Positions 1 through 6,923 of a stretch of DNA of 9,044 bases are shown one piece after another. The notes under the pieces were generated by a model. The model had not been told where the DNA came from, made no database searches, and was given only the letters and a program-made list of their open reading frames with translations. Numbering within the stretch: the first letter of the stretch is position 1; the number at the start of each line of letters is the position of its first letter. This stretch comes from an uncultured Chloroflexota bacterium (GTDB lineage Bacteria; Chloroflexota; Dehalococcoidia; UBA3495), in contig CAJWBT010000073.1 in NCBI GenBank assembly GCA_913020235.1, forward strand, positions 1-9,044. The letters run 5' to 3'. A program made the position numbers and the translations under genes.

Positions 1-38
1 CCATCTTGTTCTTGTTCGATCTCTATCGTGAAATTCAT
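1..38 (-). CDS. HicB-family antitoxin, N-terminal fragment cut by the window edge
   Basis: Reading leftward from an ATG at 36-38 gives MNFTIEIEQEQDG before the window ends. This closely resembles the start of HicB-like antitoxins, which typically begin M-(K/N)-(F/Y)-T-(I/V)-E-I-E-Q-E-x-D-G-R-W. A Shine-Dalgarno-like GAGGT lies at 43-47 (read on the minus strand), five bases before the ATG, which supports the start. HicB proteins neutralise the HicA mRNA interferase through a degraded RNase-H-like fold. In this subfamily hicA often follows hicB, so a toxin gene would be expected beyond the left edge; that is inference. Only 13 codons are visible, so the family call rests on a short but characteristic string. 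The plus-strand frame over the same bases is open to a TAG at 63-65 but has no supporting signal. Confidence 0.6.
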   Translation of the reverse strand, partial: MNFTIEIEQEQD

Positions 39-106
39 CGCGACCTCAGGGCCAAGACCTACTAGCCAATATTACGCCCTGTTTCCAAAGAAGGGTAGCC
101 CAGGTC

Positions 107-349
107 TTACAGCGGTCTACCGGTCGCACGCTGAACGACCCGCCGCACCACTTCGGTAAAGCGGTCCCTTTGTTCATCAGTAGTGGCATCAAAACAGGCT
201 GCCCGTGCCTGGTCGTCCGCTAGCCCAGCCAGAATGCCTGTCGCAAAAGCATCTTGCTCTTCGAAGGGAAACTTCTCGATCTCTGCGATGGCTCGCTGCA
301 GTTCCTCTGGAATATGACCTGCCCGGTCGAGGCTTCCTCGCTCTTGCAA
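107..349 (-). CDS. Small hypothetical protein with an antitoxin-like N-terminal helix
   Basis: This is an 80-residue acidic, helical-looking protein without membrane segments. Residues 14-45 contain the pattern P-E-E-L-x-x-A-I-x-x-I-E-K-x-P-x-E-E-Q-D-A, resembling the N-terminal segment of many small antitoxin-like proteins from type II toxin-antitoxin loci (x-x-P-E-x-E-Q-D-A-x-A-x-x-I-L-x-x-L). The later part (D-A-T-T-D-E-Q-R-D-R-F-T-E-V-V-R-R-V) matches no family I recognise. The start is uncertain: the only usable initiator is a TTG at 347-349 with no visible Shine-Dalgarno, and the frame opens only at about 374. The gene may therefore be a remnant or may start at a less usual codon. It lies 82 bases downstream of the nuclease-like gene and 68 bases upstream of the HicB-like start, all on the minus strand. 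A regulatory or antitoxin role is inference from motif and neighbours. Confidence 0.5.
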   Translation of the reverse strand: MQERGSLDRAGHIPEELQRAIAEIEKFPFEEQDAFATGILAGLADDQARAACFDATTDEQRDRFTEVVRRVVQRATGRPL

Positions 350-393
350 TTGAGATGGAAAAGTTTCGGTGGTGGCCTAACAGACTAGACCCA

Positions 394-406
394 GTGGCGA
401 AGCCAC
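394..406 (-). terminator. Possible terminator hairpin after the nuclease-like gene
   Basis: GTGGC-gaa-GCCAC forms a perfect 5-bp stem with a 3-base loop, 26 bases beyond the stop of the minus-strand nuclease-like gene. No T-run follows on either strand, so it is at best a weak or factor-assisted terminator. It may instead be a chance hairpin in GC-rich DNA. Confidence 0.2.
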
Positions 407-431
407 GAGTCCTGCCGCGTTCAGCGACTCG

Positions 432-914
432 TCACACCACACGGTAGTAACCACACAAAGCGAGTTGAATCGTCCGAAGCAGATCAAATTGCTCCGGTAT
501 GGCCGCCGCTGCCATCTTGCCTTGACGAAAAACATCCGCCTTGATCTCTGCCATGATCTCATCGATAGTGATGACCTCTCCACCGCCCACGGAGGTTCTC
601 TCTTTCCCGCGGCTGATCAGGACCGCGACCTGGCGCAACGGGGTTCCGCTCTCAAGCCAAGGAAACACGTAGCTCCATACATACTTCTTACCGCAAGTGA
701 ACTTCCTGGCGAAGCGCTGTTCTCTCTTGTCCCAGGACAGGGCGTCGATCGACGGCTCCAAGTGGACGAGTTCTTGGGTCACAGGATGGTACGCCACGAT
801 GTCCAGTTCCCCCTCCCAACCGCCATGAGGGAGTCTCCCCACTTTAACATTCCGGCGAACGACATAGCCCCTCCAGTCATACCATTGGACGAGCAGGTCT
901 TCGAGCTGTGACAT
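432..914 (-). CDS. Orphan restriction-endonuclease-like (PD-(D/E)XK-type) protein
   Basis: The product is 160 residues. It begins M-S-Q-L-E-D-L-L-V-Q-W-Y, an amphipathic helix carrying E5, as in many PD-(D/E)XK folds. Then comes W33-E-G-E-L-D38-I-V-A-Y followed by E-L-V-H-L-E53-P-S55. The spacing of D38 to E53 (15 residues) and the beta-hairpin-like context fit the D...E-x-K core of this superfamily. However, S55 occupies the position normally held by the catalytic Lys, so activity is uncertain. A conserved-looking tail follows (A-I-P-E-Q-F-x-L-L-R-T-I-Q-L-A). I know similar stand-alone hypothetical proteins but no experimentally assigned function. The ATG at 912-914 has a strong upstream G-run (AGGGGG, seven bases before it on the minus strand), which supports the start. 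The gene precedes two antitoxin-like genes on the same strand and is divergent from the CoA-transferase gene. A nuclease or defence role is inference; it could be a non-catalytic nucleic-acid-binding relative. Confidence 0.72.
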   Translation of the reverse strand: MSQLEDLLVQWYDWRGYVVRRNVKVGRLPHGGWEGELDIVAYHPVTQELVHLEPSIDALSWDKREQRFARKFTCGKKYVWSYVFPWLESGTPLRQVAVLISRGKERTSVGGGEVITIDEIMAEIKADVFRQGKMAAAAIPEQFDLLRTIQLALCGYYRVV

Positions 915-928
915 CGTGTGGCCCCCTA

Positions 929-956
929 TTGATTATCCAGATATATTCAGTACAAT
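929..956 (+). promoter_or_regulatory. Sigma70-like promoter candidate for the CoA-transferase gene
   Basis: TTGATT (929-934) and TACAAT (951-956) are separated by 16 bases in the only AT-rich stretch of the divergent gap. They match TTGACA at four of six positions and TATAAT at five of six. Transcription from here would give a leader of about 250 bases before the start at 1211, containing the hairpin at 1103-1124. The same AT-rich stretch may also hold the promoter of the minus-strand gene ending at 914, but I see no well-spaced pair on that strand. The rest of 957-1102 shows nothing I can name. Confidence 0.35.
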
Positions 957-1102
957 CGTCTAGGCAGGAGTCCATAGCGAAATTGTAGTTGCTGGCTGTT
1001 CATCGGTCAAAGGGAATCGGACGCTTGCTGTGCCCTTTGGCGGGGTCTACCCTGAGTTGTCATGCACCTTCAGGGCGTCGCTGACTGGCGAAATCCCCCC
1101 AT

Positions 1103-1124
1103 CCCCCCCTTGTCAAAGGGGGGG
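1103..1124. repeat. Perfect C7TT/AAG7 palindrome, probable dispersed intergenic repeat
   Basis: CCCCCCCTT (1103-1111) is followed by a GTCA loop and its exact complement AAGGGGGGG (1116-1124), a 9-bp perfect stem. A second C-run (1095-1100) precedes it as AAATCCCCCCAT. Elements of this shape, a double C-run, a short loop and a G-run, recur between genes in many GC-rich bacterial genomes. As transcribed RNA it would form a very stable hairpin in the leader of the CoA-transferase gene, roughly 85 bases before the start. Only one copy is present here, so repeat status is from general knowledge. Confidence 0.65.
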
Positions 1125-1200
1125 CCAGAGCAGTGTAGCTCATGGGCTCACAGCAGGCTTGGCGGGCCCCTTCTTGGGATAGTCAGCAAATGCTCGGACC

Positions 1201-1205
1201 GGAGG
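1201..1205 (+). promoter_or_regulatory. Shine-Dalgarno that sets the CoA-transferase start at 1211
   Basis: GGAGG is followed by five bases (AATTC) and an ATG at 1211. The in-frame upstream ATG at 1142 has no comparable ribosome-binding sequence, and the 23 residues it would add look unlike the family. Conserved CaiB sequence begins only about ten residues after the ATG at 1211. Confidence 0.75.
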
Positions 1206-1210
1206 AATTC

Positions 1211-3628
1211 ATGATTTCAGCCTCTAACGGAGCCTCTGCTCTTGAGGGTCTCCGGGTTTTGGACCTGGCGGACTGCCGGGGTCAGTTATGTGGCCGGCTC
1301 CTCGCCGACCTGGGCGCGGAGGTGGTGAAGGTGGAGCCGCCGGGCGGCGCCGGGGAGCGGCGCTGGGGGCCGTTCAAAGACGACGTGCCGCATCCGGAGC
1401 GCAGCCTGTACTTCCTTTACCCCAACAGCAACAAGAAGGGAATCCAACTAGACTTGCAAGACTCTGCCGATAAGGAGTCATTCAAAGAGTTGGTGAAACG
1501 CGCCGACGTAGTGATCGAGAGCTTCCAGCCGGGATACCTGGCATCCCTGGGGCTGGGGTACGACGCCTTGAGGGCCTTGAATCCGGGCCTGGTGCTGGCT
1601 TCCATCTCCGGCTTTGGGCAAACGGGGCCCCATAGCCGGTACAAAGCCCCCGAGATAGTTGCGTTCGCCATGGGCGGGATCATGTACCTGTCCGGCGACT
1701 CGGACAAGCCTCCCCTCAGCATGCCCTATGAGCTTGGCTACCAGCTCGCCTCGGTGTATGCGGCGGTTGGGGCAATCGTTGCGGTGCGGCACCGGCGGCT
1801 GTCGGGAACCGGCCAGCACGTCGATGTGTCGTCTCAGGAGGTACAGGCGTCACAGCAGTACATCGTGGTGAACTACAGCGCGCTGGAGAACCTCTTGGGC
1901 CGTATGGGGTCACGCTCTGCCCGGGGCGGGTCCGCCCCCAACGGCCCCTACCGGTGTACCGATGGGTTCGCGGAGTTCTTTATTCTCTCGCCGTGGCACT
2001 GGCGCAACCTCTTCGATTGGATGGGCAGGCCCGAGGCACTGGACGATTCCATCTGGGAGAACCGGCATTTCCGAGCCCAGAACGTCGATGTCATCGACCC
2101 GTATATCCACGAGTTCGCCGCCAAGTTCGCCAAGCTGGAGATATCCGAGGAGGCCCAGCGCCGGCACATTCCCATCGTGCCGATCAACACCCCCGGGGAG
2201 TTTTTCAACGACCCTCAGACCCGTCATCGAGGCTCGTTCGTGGAGGCCGAACACCCGCAGGTCGGCCCCCACTTTATCCTGGGAGCCCCATACAAGCTGA
2301 GCGAGACTCCGTGCGCGGTGCGGCGCTCCGCCCCCCTCCTGGGCCAGCACACCAGGGAGGTGTTGGAATCCTGGCTTGCCGAGCCGCCCCGGCCAGCGGT
2401 GCCCGCAGCCTCACCGCCGGCACCCGGGAGACGGCCGCTCGAGGGGATACGCATAATCGACGCTGGTATGGCCATCGCCGGGCCGGAGGTGTCGGCTTTG
2501 CTGGGCGAGCACGGGGCCGAGGTAATTATGGTGGAGTCAGCGACCCACCAGCGGCGCGGCCGGGACTTCCCCGACCCGAGAGTGCAGCTACAGCAGAAGG
2601 TCACCTTCGCCGGCTTGAACCGGAACAAGAAGGCCGTCACGATCAACCTCAACACCGCCGAAGGCCAGGAACTGTTCCGGGATTTGGTCCGGGTCAGCGA
2701 CGTGGTCGTGGAGAATTTCAACCCTCGGATCATGAAGAGGTGGGGCCTGGACTACGAGAGCCTTCGAAAGGTCAAACCCGACATCATCCTGGTGGACATG
2801 CCGGCCTTCGGCATGACCGGGCCCCGGAGTGAATATCTGGGAGCGGCGGCCACCACGGCGGCCTTCTCGGGCCTGTATCACATCTGGTCTTACCCCAACA
2901 CCGATGAACCGGCCGGACCCAATTCCGTGCTGCCGGATTACGTGGCCGCCATATACGCCACGCTGGCAACCACGGCCGCCCTACACTACCACGCCCTCAC
3001 GGGCAAGGGGCAGTGTGTCGATCTCTCCCACGCCGACGCCATGGCGTCACTGTTGGGGCCCATGTTCATGGACTACCTGGTAAACGATAGGGTCGCCCAG
3101 CCGGTGGGGAACTGGCACCCCCATGCCGCACCCCACGGCAGCTACCAGTGCCGGGGCGACGACGCCTGGTGTGTGATCGCCTGCTTCACCGAGGAAGAAT
3201 GGCAGGCCCTGCGGGGCGTGATGGGAGATCCCCGTTGGGCGGGGGACCCCCGCTTCGCCAGCCTGGAGGAACGCCTCCAGCATCGTGTCGAGTTGGACCG
3301 CCACGTCGGGGAGTGGACCCGGGAATATACCCCCCGCCAGGTGATGCGCACGCTGCAAAAGGCCGGCATCGCGGCGGGAGTAGTCCAGAGCGGTGAGGAC
3401 CTGGTCTACGACCACCATTTGAGGGCACGGGGCTACCTCACCGCCATGGACCACCGGGACACAGGCTTGATTGAGTACCCCGGTGTCACCGTCCATCTTT
3501 CGGAGACCCCGGGACGTATCGAGGGGTGGCCCACCCAGGGAGAGCACAACCGGCAGGTCTTCGAAGGCATCCTCGGGCTCACCGCCACGGAGTTCGAGAA
3601 GTTGGTGCGGGCTGAGGTGCTGATCTAG
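1211..3628 (+). CDS. Tandem-fused CaiB/BaiF (class III) CoA-transferase
   Basis: This 805-residue cytosolic protein consists of two complete CoA_transf_3 domains, roughly residues 10-388 and 409-800. They are joined by a Pro/Ala-rich linker (about 391-408, P-A-V-P-A-A-S-P-P-A-P). Family enzymes move CoA from an acyl-CoA donor to a carboxylic acid through an aspartyl-CoA thioester. Domain 1 shows L-A-D-L-G-A-E-V-V-K-V-E-P-P-G-G, N-x-N-K-K-G-I, E-S-F-Q-P-G, G-F-G-Q-T-G-P and S-G-T-G-Q-H-V-D-V-S. Domain 2 shows L-G-E-H-G-A-E-V-I-M-V-E, N-R-N-K-K-A-V, E-N-F-N-P and T-G-K-G-Q-C-V-D-L-S. Counting back without gaps from the G-x-G-Q motif, as in formyl-CoA transferase, the catalytic Asp position is D576 in domain 2 but Y177 in domain 1. 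Single-domain members are about 400 residues and usually dimerise, so the fusion probably folds as an internal pseudo-dimer. DddD (DMSP CoA-transferase/lyase) is a known fused example of similar length, but other fusions exist and the substrate here is unknown. The start at 1211 is chosen for its GGAGG; an in-frame ATG at 1142 is less likely. Confidence 0.92.
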   Translation: MISASNGASALEGLRVLDLADCRGQLCGRLLADLGAEVVKVEPPGGAGERRWGPFKDDVPHPERSLYFLYPNSNKKGIQLDLQDSADKESFKELVKRADVVIESFQPGYLASLGLGYDALRALNPGLVLASISGFGQTGPHSRYKAPEIVAFAMGGIMYLSGDSDKPPLSMPYELGYQLASVYAAVGAIVAVRHRRLSGTGQHVDVSSQEVQASQQYIVVNYSALENLLGRMGSRSARGGSAPNGPYRCTDGFAEFFILSPWHWRNLFDWMGRPEALDDSIWENRHFRAQNVDVIDPYIHEFAAKFAKLEISEEAQRRHIPIVPINTPGEFFNDPQTRHRGSFVEAEHPQVGPHFILGAPYKLSETPCAVRRSAPLLGQHTREVLESWLAEPPRPAVPAASPPAPGRRPLEGIRIIDAGMAIAGPEVSALLGEHGAEVIMVESATHQRRGRDFPDPRVQLQQKVTFAGLNRNKKAVTINLNTAEGQELFRDLVRVSDVVVENFNPRIMKRWGLDYESLRKVKPDIILVDMPAFGMTGPRSEYLGAAATTAAFSGLYHIWSYPNTDEPAGPNSVLPDYVAAIYATLATTAALHYHALTGKGQCVDLSHADAMASLLGPMFMDYLVNDRVAQPVGNWHPHAAPHGSYQCRGDDAWCVIACFTEEEWQALRGVMGDPRWAGDPRFASLEERLQHRVELDRHVGEWTREYTPRQVMRTLQKAGIAAGVVQSGEDLVYDHHLRARGYLTAMDHRDTGLIEYPGVTVHLSETPGRIEGWPTQGEHNRQVFEGILGLTATEFEKLVRAEVLI

Positions 3629-3654
3629 GGGAGCACGGAGGATCGCCCGTAGCG

Positions 3655-3672
3655 ACCGCCGGCTCCAGCGGT
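3655..3672 (+). terminator. Weak terminator-like hairpin after the CoA-transferase gene
   Basis: ACCGC (3655-3659) pairs with GCGGT (3668-3672) around an 8-base loop, followed by TTGT. It lies 27 bases after the stop. A smaller 4-bp stem (TCGC/GCGA, 3643-3655) precedes it. The stem is short and there is no real T-run, so this is only a suggestion. In the remainder of the 296-base gap (3629-3924) I see no gene, no clear promoter and no repeat beyond the 15-mer described in the findings. Confidence 0.2.
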
Positions 3673-3924
3673 TTGTCACCCAATCCCCATCAATTGACCA
3701 ACCAGTACTCGGCGTCAAGAAGACCAATCACCTGCCACAGGTTTTTCGAACAGAGCCCCATTGCCTCTTCTCCCCATGACCGGGCCCACCCCGCTGCCGG
3801 TTGTCGTTATCGAAAGCGGTGCTGTGCCTTAGTCCTGTATCCGATGGCCGGGAAAAGCATCTAAGGCTTGTGTCCCCCCTGTGTTGTCGAACGGGACGCA
3901 CCCTCATTCCAGGAGGACCGGACG

Positions 3925-4566
3925 ATGCCTAAGAAGAGGTCTGGGCGGCGGGTCTCGGCCGCGGCCAGATCGGGCTCCCTGAGACAACGCCGGCAGGCTT
4001 TGAAGTTTGGCGGGCTCGGTGCCGCAGCGTTGGCCCTCGTGGTCCTGGCGGTAGTCGTGGCCATCGGAGCGGGCGGAGGAAGCTCCACGGCGCCCAACTT
4101 CTCGTTTTCCCTGTACCAAGGTGTCACCGAGCTAGGCGCCCGGGACCTGGAGTTGTCACGGCTCCACAATCAGCCGGTGATCCTCAACTTCTGGGCGGGC
4201 CTCTGTCCGCCTTGCCGGGCCGAGATGCCTCAGTTCCAGCAGTTCTACGACGAGTTTAACGACCAGGTGACCCTTATTGGAGTTGACATCGGGCCCTTCA
4301 TGGGCCTGGGATCGCACCGGGACGCGGAAAGCCTTCTGCGGGAGCTGGGAATCACCTATCCCGCCGGGTTCACCAACGACGGCAGCGTGCCCCGCAAGTA
4401 CAATGTGACGGGCATGCCAACCACTGTGTTCATCAAGTCCGACGGCGAGGTTTTCGATAGACGGACAGGGGCCATAAACCGGAATACTCTGGTCAGGTTG
4501 ACCACGGCGATGCTCCAGGCGGAGGAGGCGTTGCAGTCTGCGGCGGCGCATAATGCTGGCTCCTGA
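3925..4566 (+). CDS. Membrane-anchored TlpA/ResA-like thioredoxin-fold oxidoreductase
   Basis: The 213-residue protein has a basic N-terminus (about 14 Lys/Arg in residues 1-27), then one hydrophobic segment (about 29-50, rich in Ala, Leu and Val) acting as an uncleaved anchor or signal. The thioredoxin-like domain therefore faces outside the cytoplasm. Its active site is F-W-A-G-L-C94-P-P-C97-R-A-E-M-P, the CPPC form common in TlpA/ResA proteins. The cis-Pro loop is seen at G-M-P165-T-T, followed by the V-F-I strand and a D-G turn. Such proteins reduce or shuffle thiols on exported proteins, for example in cytochrome c maturation; no partner gene is in the window. The residue before the first Cys is Leu, where most relatives have Trp. 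The start is set by AGGAGG at 3911-3916, eight bases before the ATG; the frame is open further upstream from 3868 but without a ribosome-binding site. Family confidence is high; the specific substrate is unknown. Confidence 0.9.
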   Translation: MPKKRSGRRVSAAARSGSLRQRRQALKFGGLGAAALALVVLAVVVAIGAGGGSSTAPNFSFSLYQGVTELGARDLELSRLHNQPVILNFWAGLCPPCRAEMPQFQQFYDEFNDQVTLIGVDIGPFMGLGSHRDAESLLRELGITYPAGFTNDGSVPRKYNVTGMPTTVFIKSDGEVFDRRTGAINRNTLVRLTTAMLQAEEALQSAAAHNAGS

Positions 4567-4781
4567 AAACCGCGATACCTAACTCATGGCCCCCCGGTGC
4601 CGCTAACGGATACCGCCGGCCCGCGCCCGGTCGGAGATGCCCCAATTTCTGGCCGGCATTTCCTCATGGCGCGGGATCTTGATTCACTGTTAGTATTGAA
4701 ATCGTAGAACCTCGATGAAGTTTTGGGTATGCCCCGAGCCGGTAAACTGGAATTCACCTGAAGGGGACCATCAACACAGAC

Positions 4782-6923
4782 ATGTTGCAAGCTCACGTCG
4801 AAAAGATTTCCGGCGAATTGGGTGTGGCGGCCCAACGGGTCGCGGCCGCGGCCGACCTCCTGGATAGCGGCTCCACCGTCCCGTTCATCGCCCGATACCG
4901 CAAGGAGGCGACCGGCAGCCTGGACGAGGTGGAGGTAACCCGGGTGCGTGACCGCCTAGAGCAACTCCGGGATTTGGACCAGCGCCGGAAGGCCATTCTG
5001 GCTTCCCTGGAGGAGCGAGAGTTGCTCACTCCGGAACTGGCCAAGGGCATCATCGCGGCCGAGAGTATGGCCGTCCTGGAGGACATCTACCTGCCCTACC
5101 GTCCCAGGCGACGTACCCGGGCCACCATCGCCAGGGAGAAGGGAGTTGAACCGCTGGCAGAAATCCTGTGGCGTCAGGACGATACCGACCCGCTGCAGGC
5201 GGCTGCTGACTATGTGGACCCGCAAAAAGGCGTCGAGACAGCAGTGGACGCACTGTCTGGGGCGAGAGACATCATGGCGGAGTGGGTCAGTGAGAACACC
5301 ACGGCGCGGGCCAGTATGCGGCAACGCTTCCTTACCAGTGGGGTGATCACCTGCAAGGTCGCCGACGACCGGCCGGATGAAGCCATCAAGTACCGGGACT
5401 ATTACGATTGGCAGGAGCCCGTGGCAGCGGTGACGTCCCACCGGCTGCTGGCCATGCTTCGGGGCGAGCGGGAGTCGATGCTGACGGTTCACGTTCAGCC
5501 GGAAGAAGAGGAAGCCCTGCTCGGCCTGGAAAGATTGTTCGTCAAAGGCGACGGCTTATCCTCACAGCAAATGAGGCTTGCGGTCCACGACGGCTACAAG
5601 CGGCTGCTTTCTCCCTCCATGGAGACTGAAACCCGCAACGTCATCAAGCAGCGAGCCGACGAGACGGCGATTCAGGTATTTGCCAGCAACCTCCGACAAC
5701 TGCTGCTGGCGCCGGCCCTAGGCGAGAAAAACGTACTGGCCCTGGACCCGGGTTTCCGCACGGGCTGCAAGCTGGTCTGCCTGGACCGTCAGGGAAAACT
5801 GCTCCACCGAGAGACCATCTACCCGCTGCTGGACCAGGGACGGGCGCAGCGGGCGGGCCGGACCGTCCAGGACCTGTGCCGGAGATTCCAGATAGAGGCC
5901 ATCGCCCTGGGCAACGGCACCGGTGGTAGAGAGACGGAAGCATTTTTGCGGACGCTCGATCTTGGGGCGCAGACTCCGGTGGTGATGGTGAATGAAAGCG
6001 GCGCCTCGATTTACTCGGCCTCGGAGGCCGCCCGGGCCGAGTTCCCCGATGAAGACCTGACGGTGCGCGGCGCGGTGTCCATCGGCCGCCGCCTCATGGC
6101 GCCCCTGGCCGAGTTGGTGAAGATCGATCCCAAGTCCATCGGCGTGGGGCAATACCAGCACGACGTGGACCAGAAGGCCCTGAAGAGCCGTCTGGACGAC
6201 GTGGCCGTGGGTTGCGTCAACCGCGTGGGCGTGGTGGTGAACACCGCCAGCGCTCAACTCTTGGCCTATGTTTCGGGACTTGGTCCCGGCTTGGCCCAGG
6301 CAATAGTGAAGTACCGGGACGAAAACGGCCCATTCAAGTCGAGAAAAGCCCTCAAGAAGGTCCCGCGCCTTGGACCCAAAGCATTCGAGCAGGCGGCGGG
6401 CTTCCTGCGCATCCGCGGGGGAGAGCACCCGCTAGACGCCAGCGCCGTACACCCGGAGAGCTATCATATCGTCGAGGCAATGTCCCGCGATGCCGGCTGC
6501 TCGGTCGAAGACTTGTTGGGCGACGCCTCTCTGCGAGCAAAGATCGATCCCAAGAAGTATGTCAGCGAAAAAGCAGGTCTGCCAACTCTGGCGGACATCA
6601 TGGACGAGCTATCCCGCCCCGGCCGGGACCCGCGCCAGGAGTTCGCTCCCTTCAGCTTCGACCAGGGTGTGCAGCGCATCGAGGACCTTACTGCCGGGAT
6701 GCGCTTGCCCGGGATTGTCAGCAACATCACCGCCTTCGGAGCCTTTGTCGACGTTGGAGTACACCAGGACGGACTGGTGCACATCAGCCAACTGGCCGAC
6801 CGTTTCGTCCGCAATCCATCGGAGGTAGTCCATTTACAGCAGCAGGTCACCGTCACCGTGCTGGGCGTGGACCTGGACCGAAGGCGTATTTCGCTGTCCA
6901 TGAAAGCCGATCCCACCGGCTAG
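4782..6923 (+). CDS. tex: Tex-family RNA-binding protein (S1, HhH, YqgF-like domains)
   Basis: This 713-residue cytosolic protein has the complete Tex order. The N-terminal helical/HTH region spans about 1-190 and includes the diagnostic S-T-V-P-F-I-A-R-Y-R-K-E-A-T-G. The YqgF/RNase-H-like domain spans about 316-445 (A-L-D322-P-G-F-R-T-G-C-K and G-N-G-T-G-G-R-E-T-E). A signature string I-G-V-G-Q-Y-Q-H-D-V-D-Q follows, then tandem helix-hairpin-helix motifs (about 486-544, V-S-G-L-G-P-G-L-A-Q and V-P-R-L-G-P-K-A-F-E-Q). The C-terminal S1 domain (about 638-708) shows G-I-V-S-N-I-T-A-F-G-A-F-V-D-V-G. Tex binds nucleic acid and is linked to transcription and stress tolerance in several bacteria. 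The protein stops just after S1, lacking the low-complexity tail of longer homologues. In the conserved R-R-L-Q-D-P-L-A-E-L motif it has M-A440 in place of Q-D. A purine-rich AAGGGGA at 4761-4767 precedes the ATG by 14 bases, a long but usable spacing. The 215 bases before it hold no other feature I can support. Confidence 0.95.
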   Translation: MLQAHVEKISGELGVAAQRVAAAADLLDSGSTVPFIARYRKEATGSLDEVEVTRVRDRLEQLRDLDQRRKAILASLEERELLTPELAKGIIAAESMAVLEDIYLPYRPRRRTRATIAREKGVEPLAEILWRQDDTDPLQAAADYVDPQKGVETAVDALSGARDIMAEWVSENTTARASMRQRFLTSGVITCKVADDRPDEAIKYRDYYDWQEPVAAVTSHRLLAMLRGERESMLTVHVQPEEEEALLGLERLFVKGDGLSSQQMRLAVHDGYKRLLSPSMETETRNVIKQRADETAIQVFASNLRQLLLAPALGEKNVLALDPGFRTGCKLVCLDRQGKLLHRETIYPLLDQGRAQRAGRTVQDLCRRFQIEAIALGNGTGGRETEAFLRTLDLGAQTPVVMVNESGASIYSASEAARAEFPDEDLTVRGAVSIGRRLMAPLAELVKIDPKSIGVGQYQHDVDQKALKSRLDDVAVGCVNRVGVVVNTASAQLLAYVSGLGPGLAQAIVKYRDENGPFKSRKALKKVPRLGPKAFEQAAGFLRIRGGEHPLDASAVHPESYHIVEAMSRDAGCSVEDLLGDASLRAKIDPKKYVSEKAGLPTLADIMDELSRPGRDPRQEFAPFSFDQGVQRIEDLTAGMRLPGIVSNITAFGAFVDVGVHQDGLVHISQLADRFVRNPSEVVHLQQQVTVTVLGVDLDRRRISLSMKADPTG

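Noticed and set aside
3..65. Plus-strand frame ending in TAG at 63-65, reading like the C-terminus of a protein
   Set aside because: The opposite strand carries a HicB-like N-terminus with its own Shine-Dalgarno over the same bases, which explains the open frame better.
465..911. Plus-strand open frame of 148 residues opposite the nuclease-like gene
   Set aside because: The minus-strand product has recognisable motifs, a strong ribosome-binding site and a homologue-like tail; this frame is its shadow.
1954..2832. Plus-strand open frame of 292 residues inside the CoA-transferase gene
   Set aside because: It is Arg/Pro/Gly-rich, as expected from an out-of-frame reading of GC-rich coding DNA, and lies wholly inside a well-supported gene.
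3047..3727. Minus-strand open frame of 226 residues across the 3' end of the CoA-transferase gene
   Set aside because: It has no family motif and no ribosome-binding site; it is antisense to conserved CaiB coding sequence.
3776..3832. Short plus-strand frame (18 codons) in the gap before the redoxin gene
   Set aside because: It has no Shine-Dalgarno and is too short to separate from chance.
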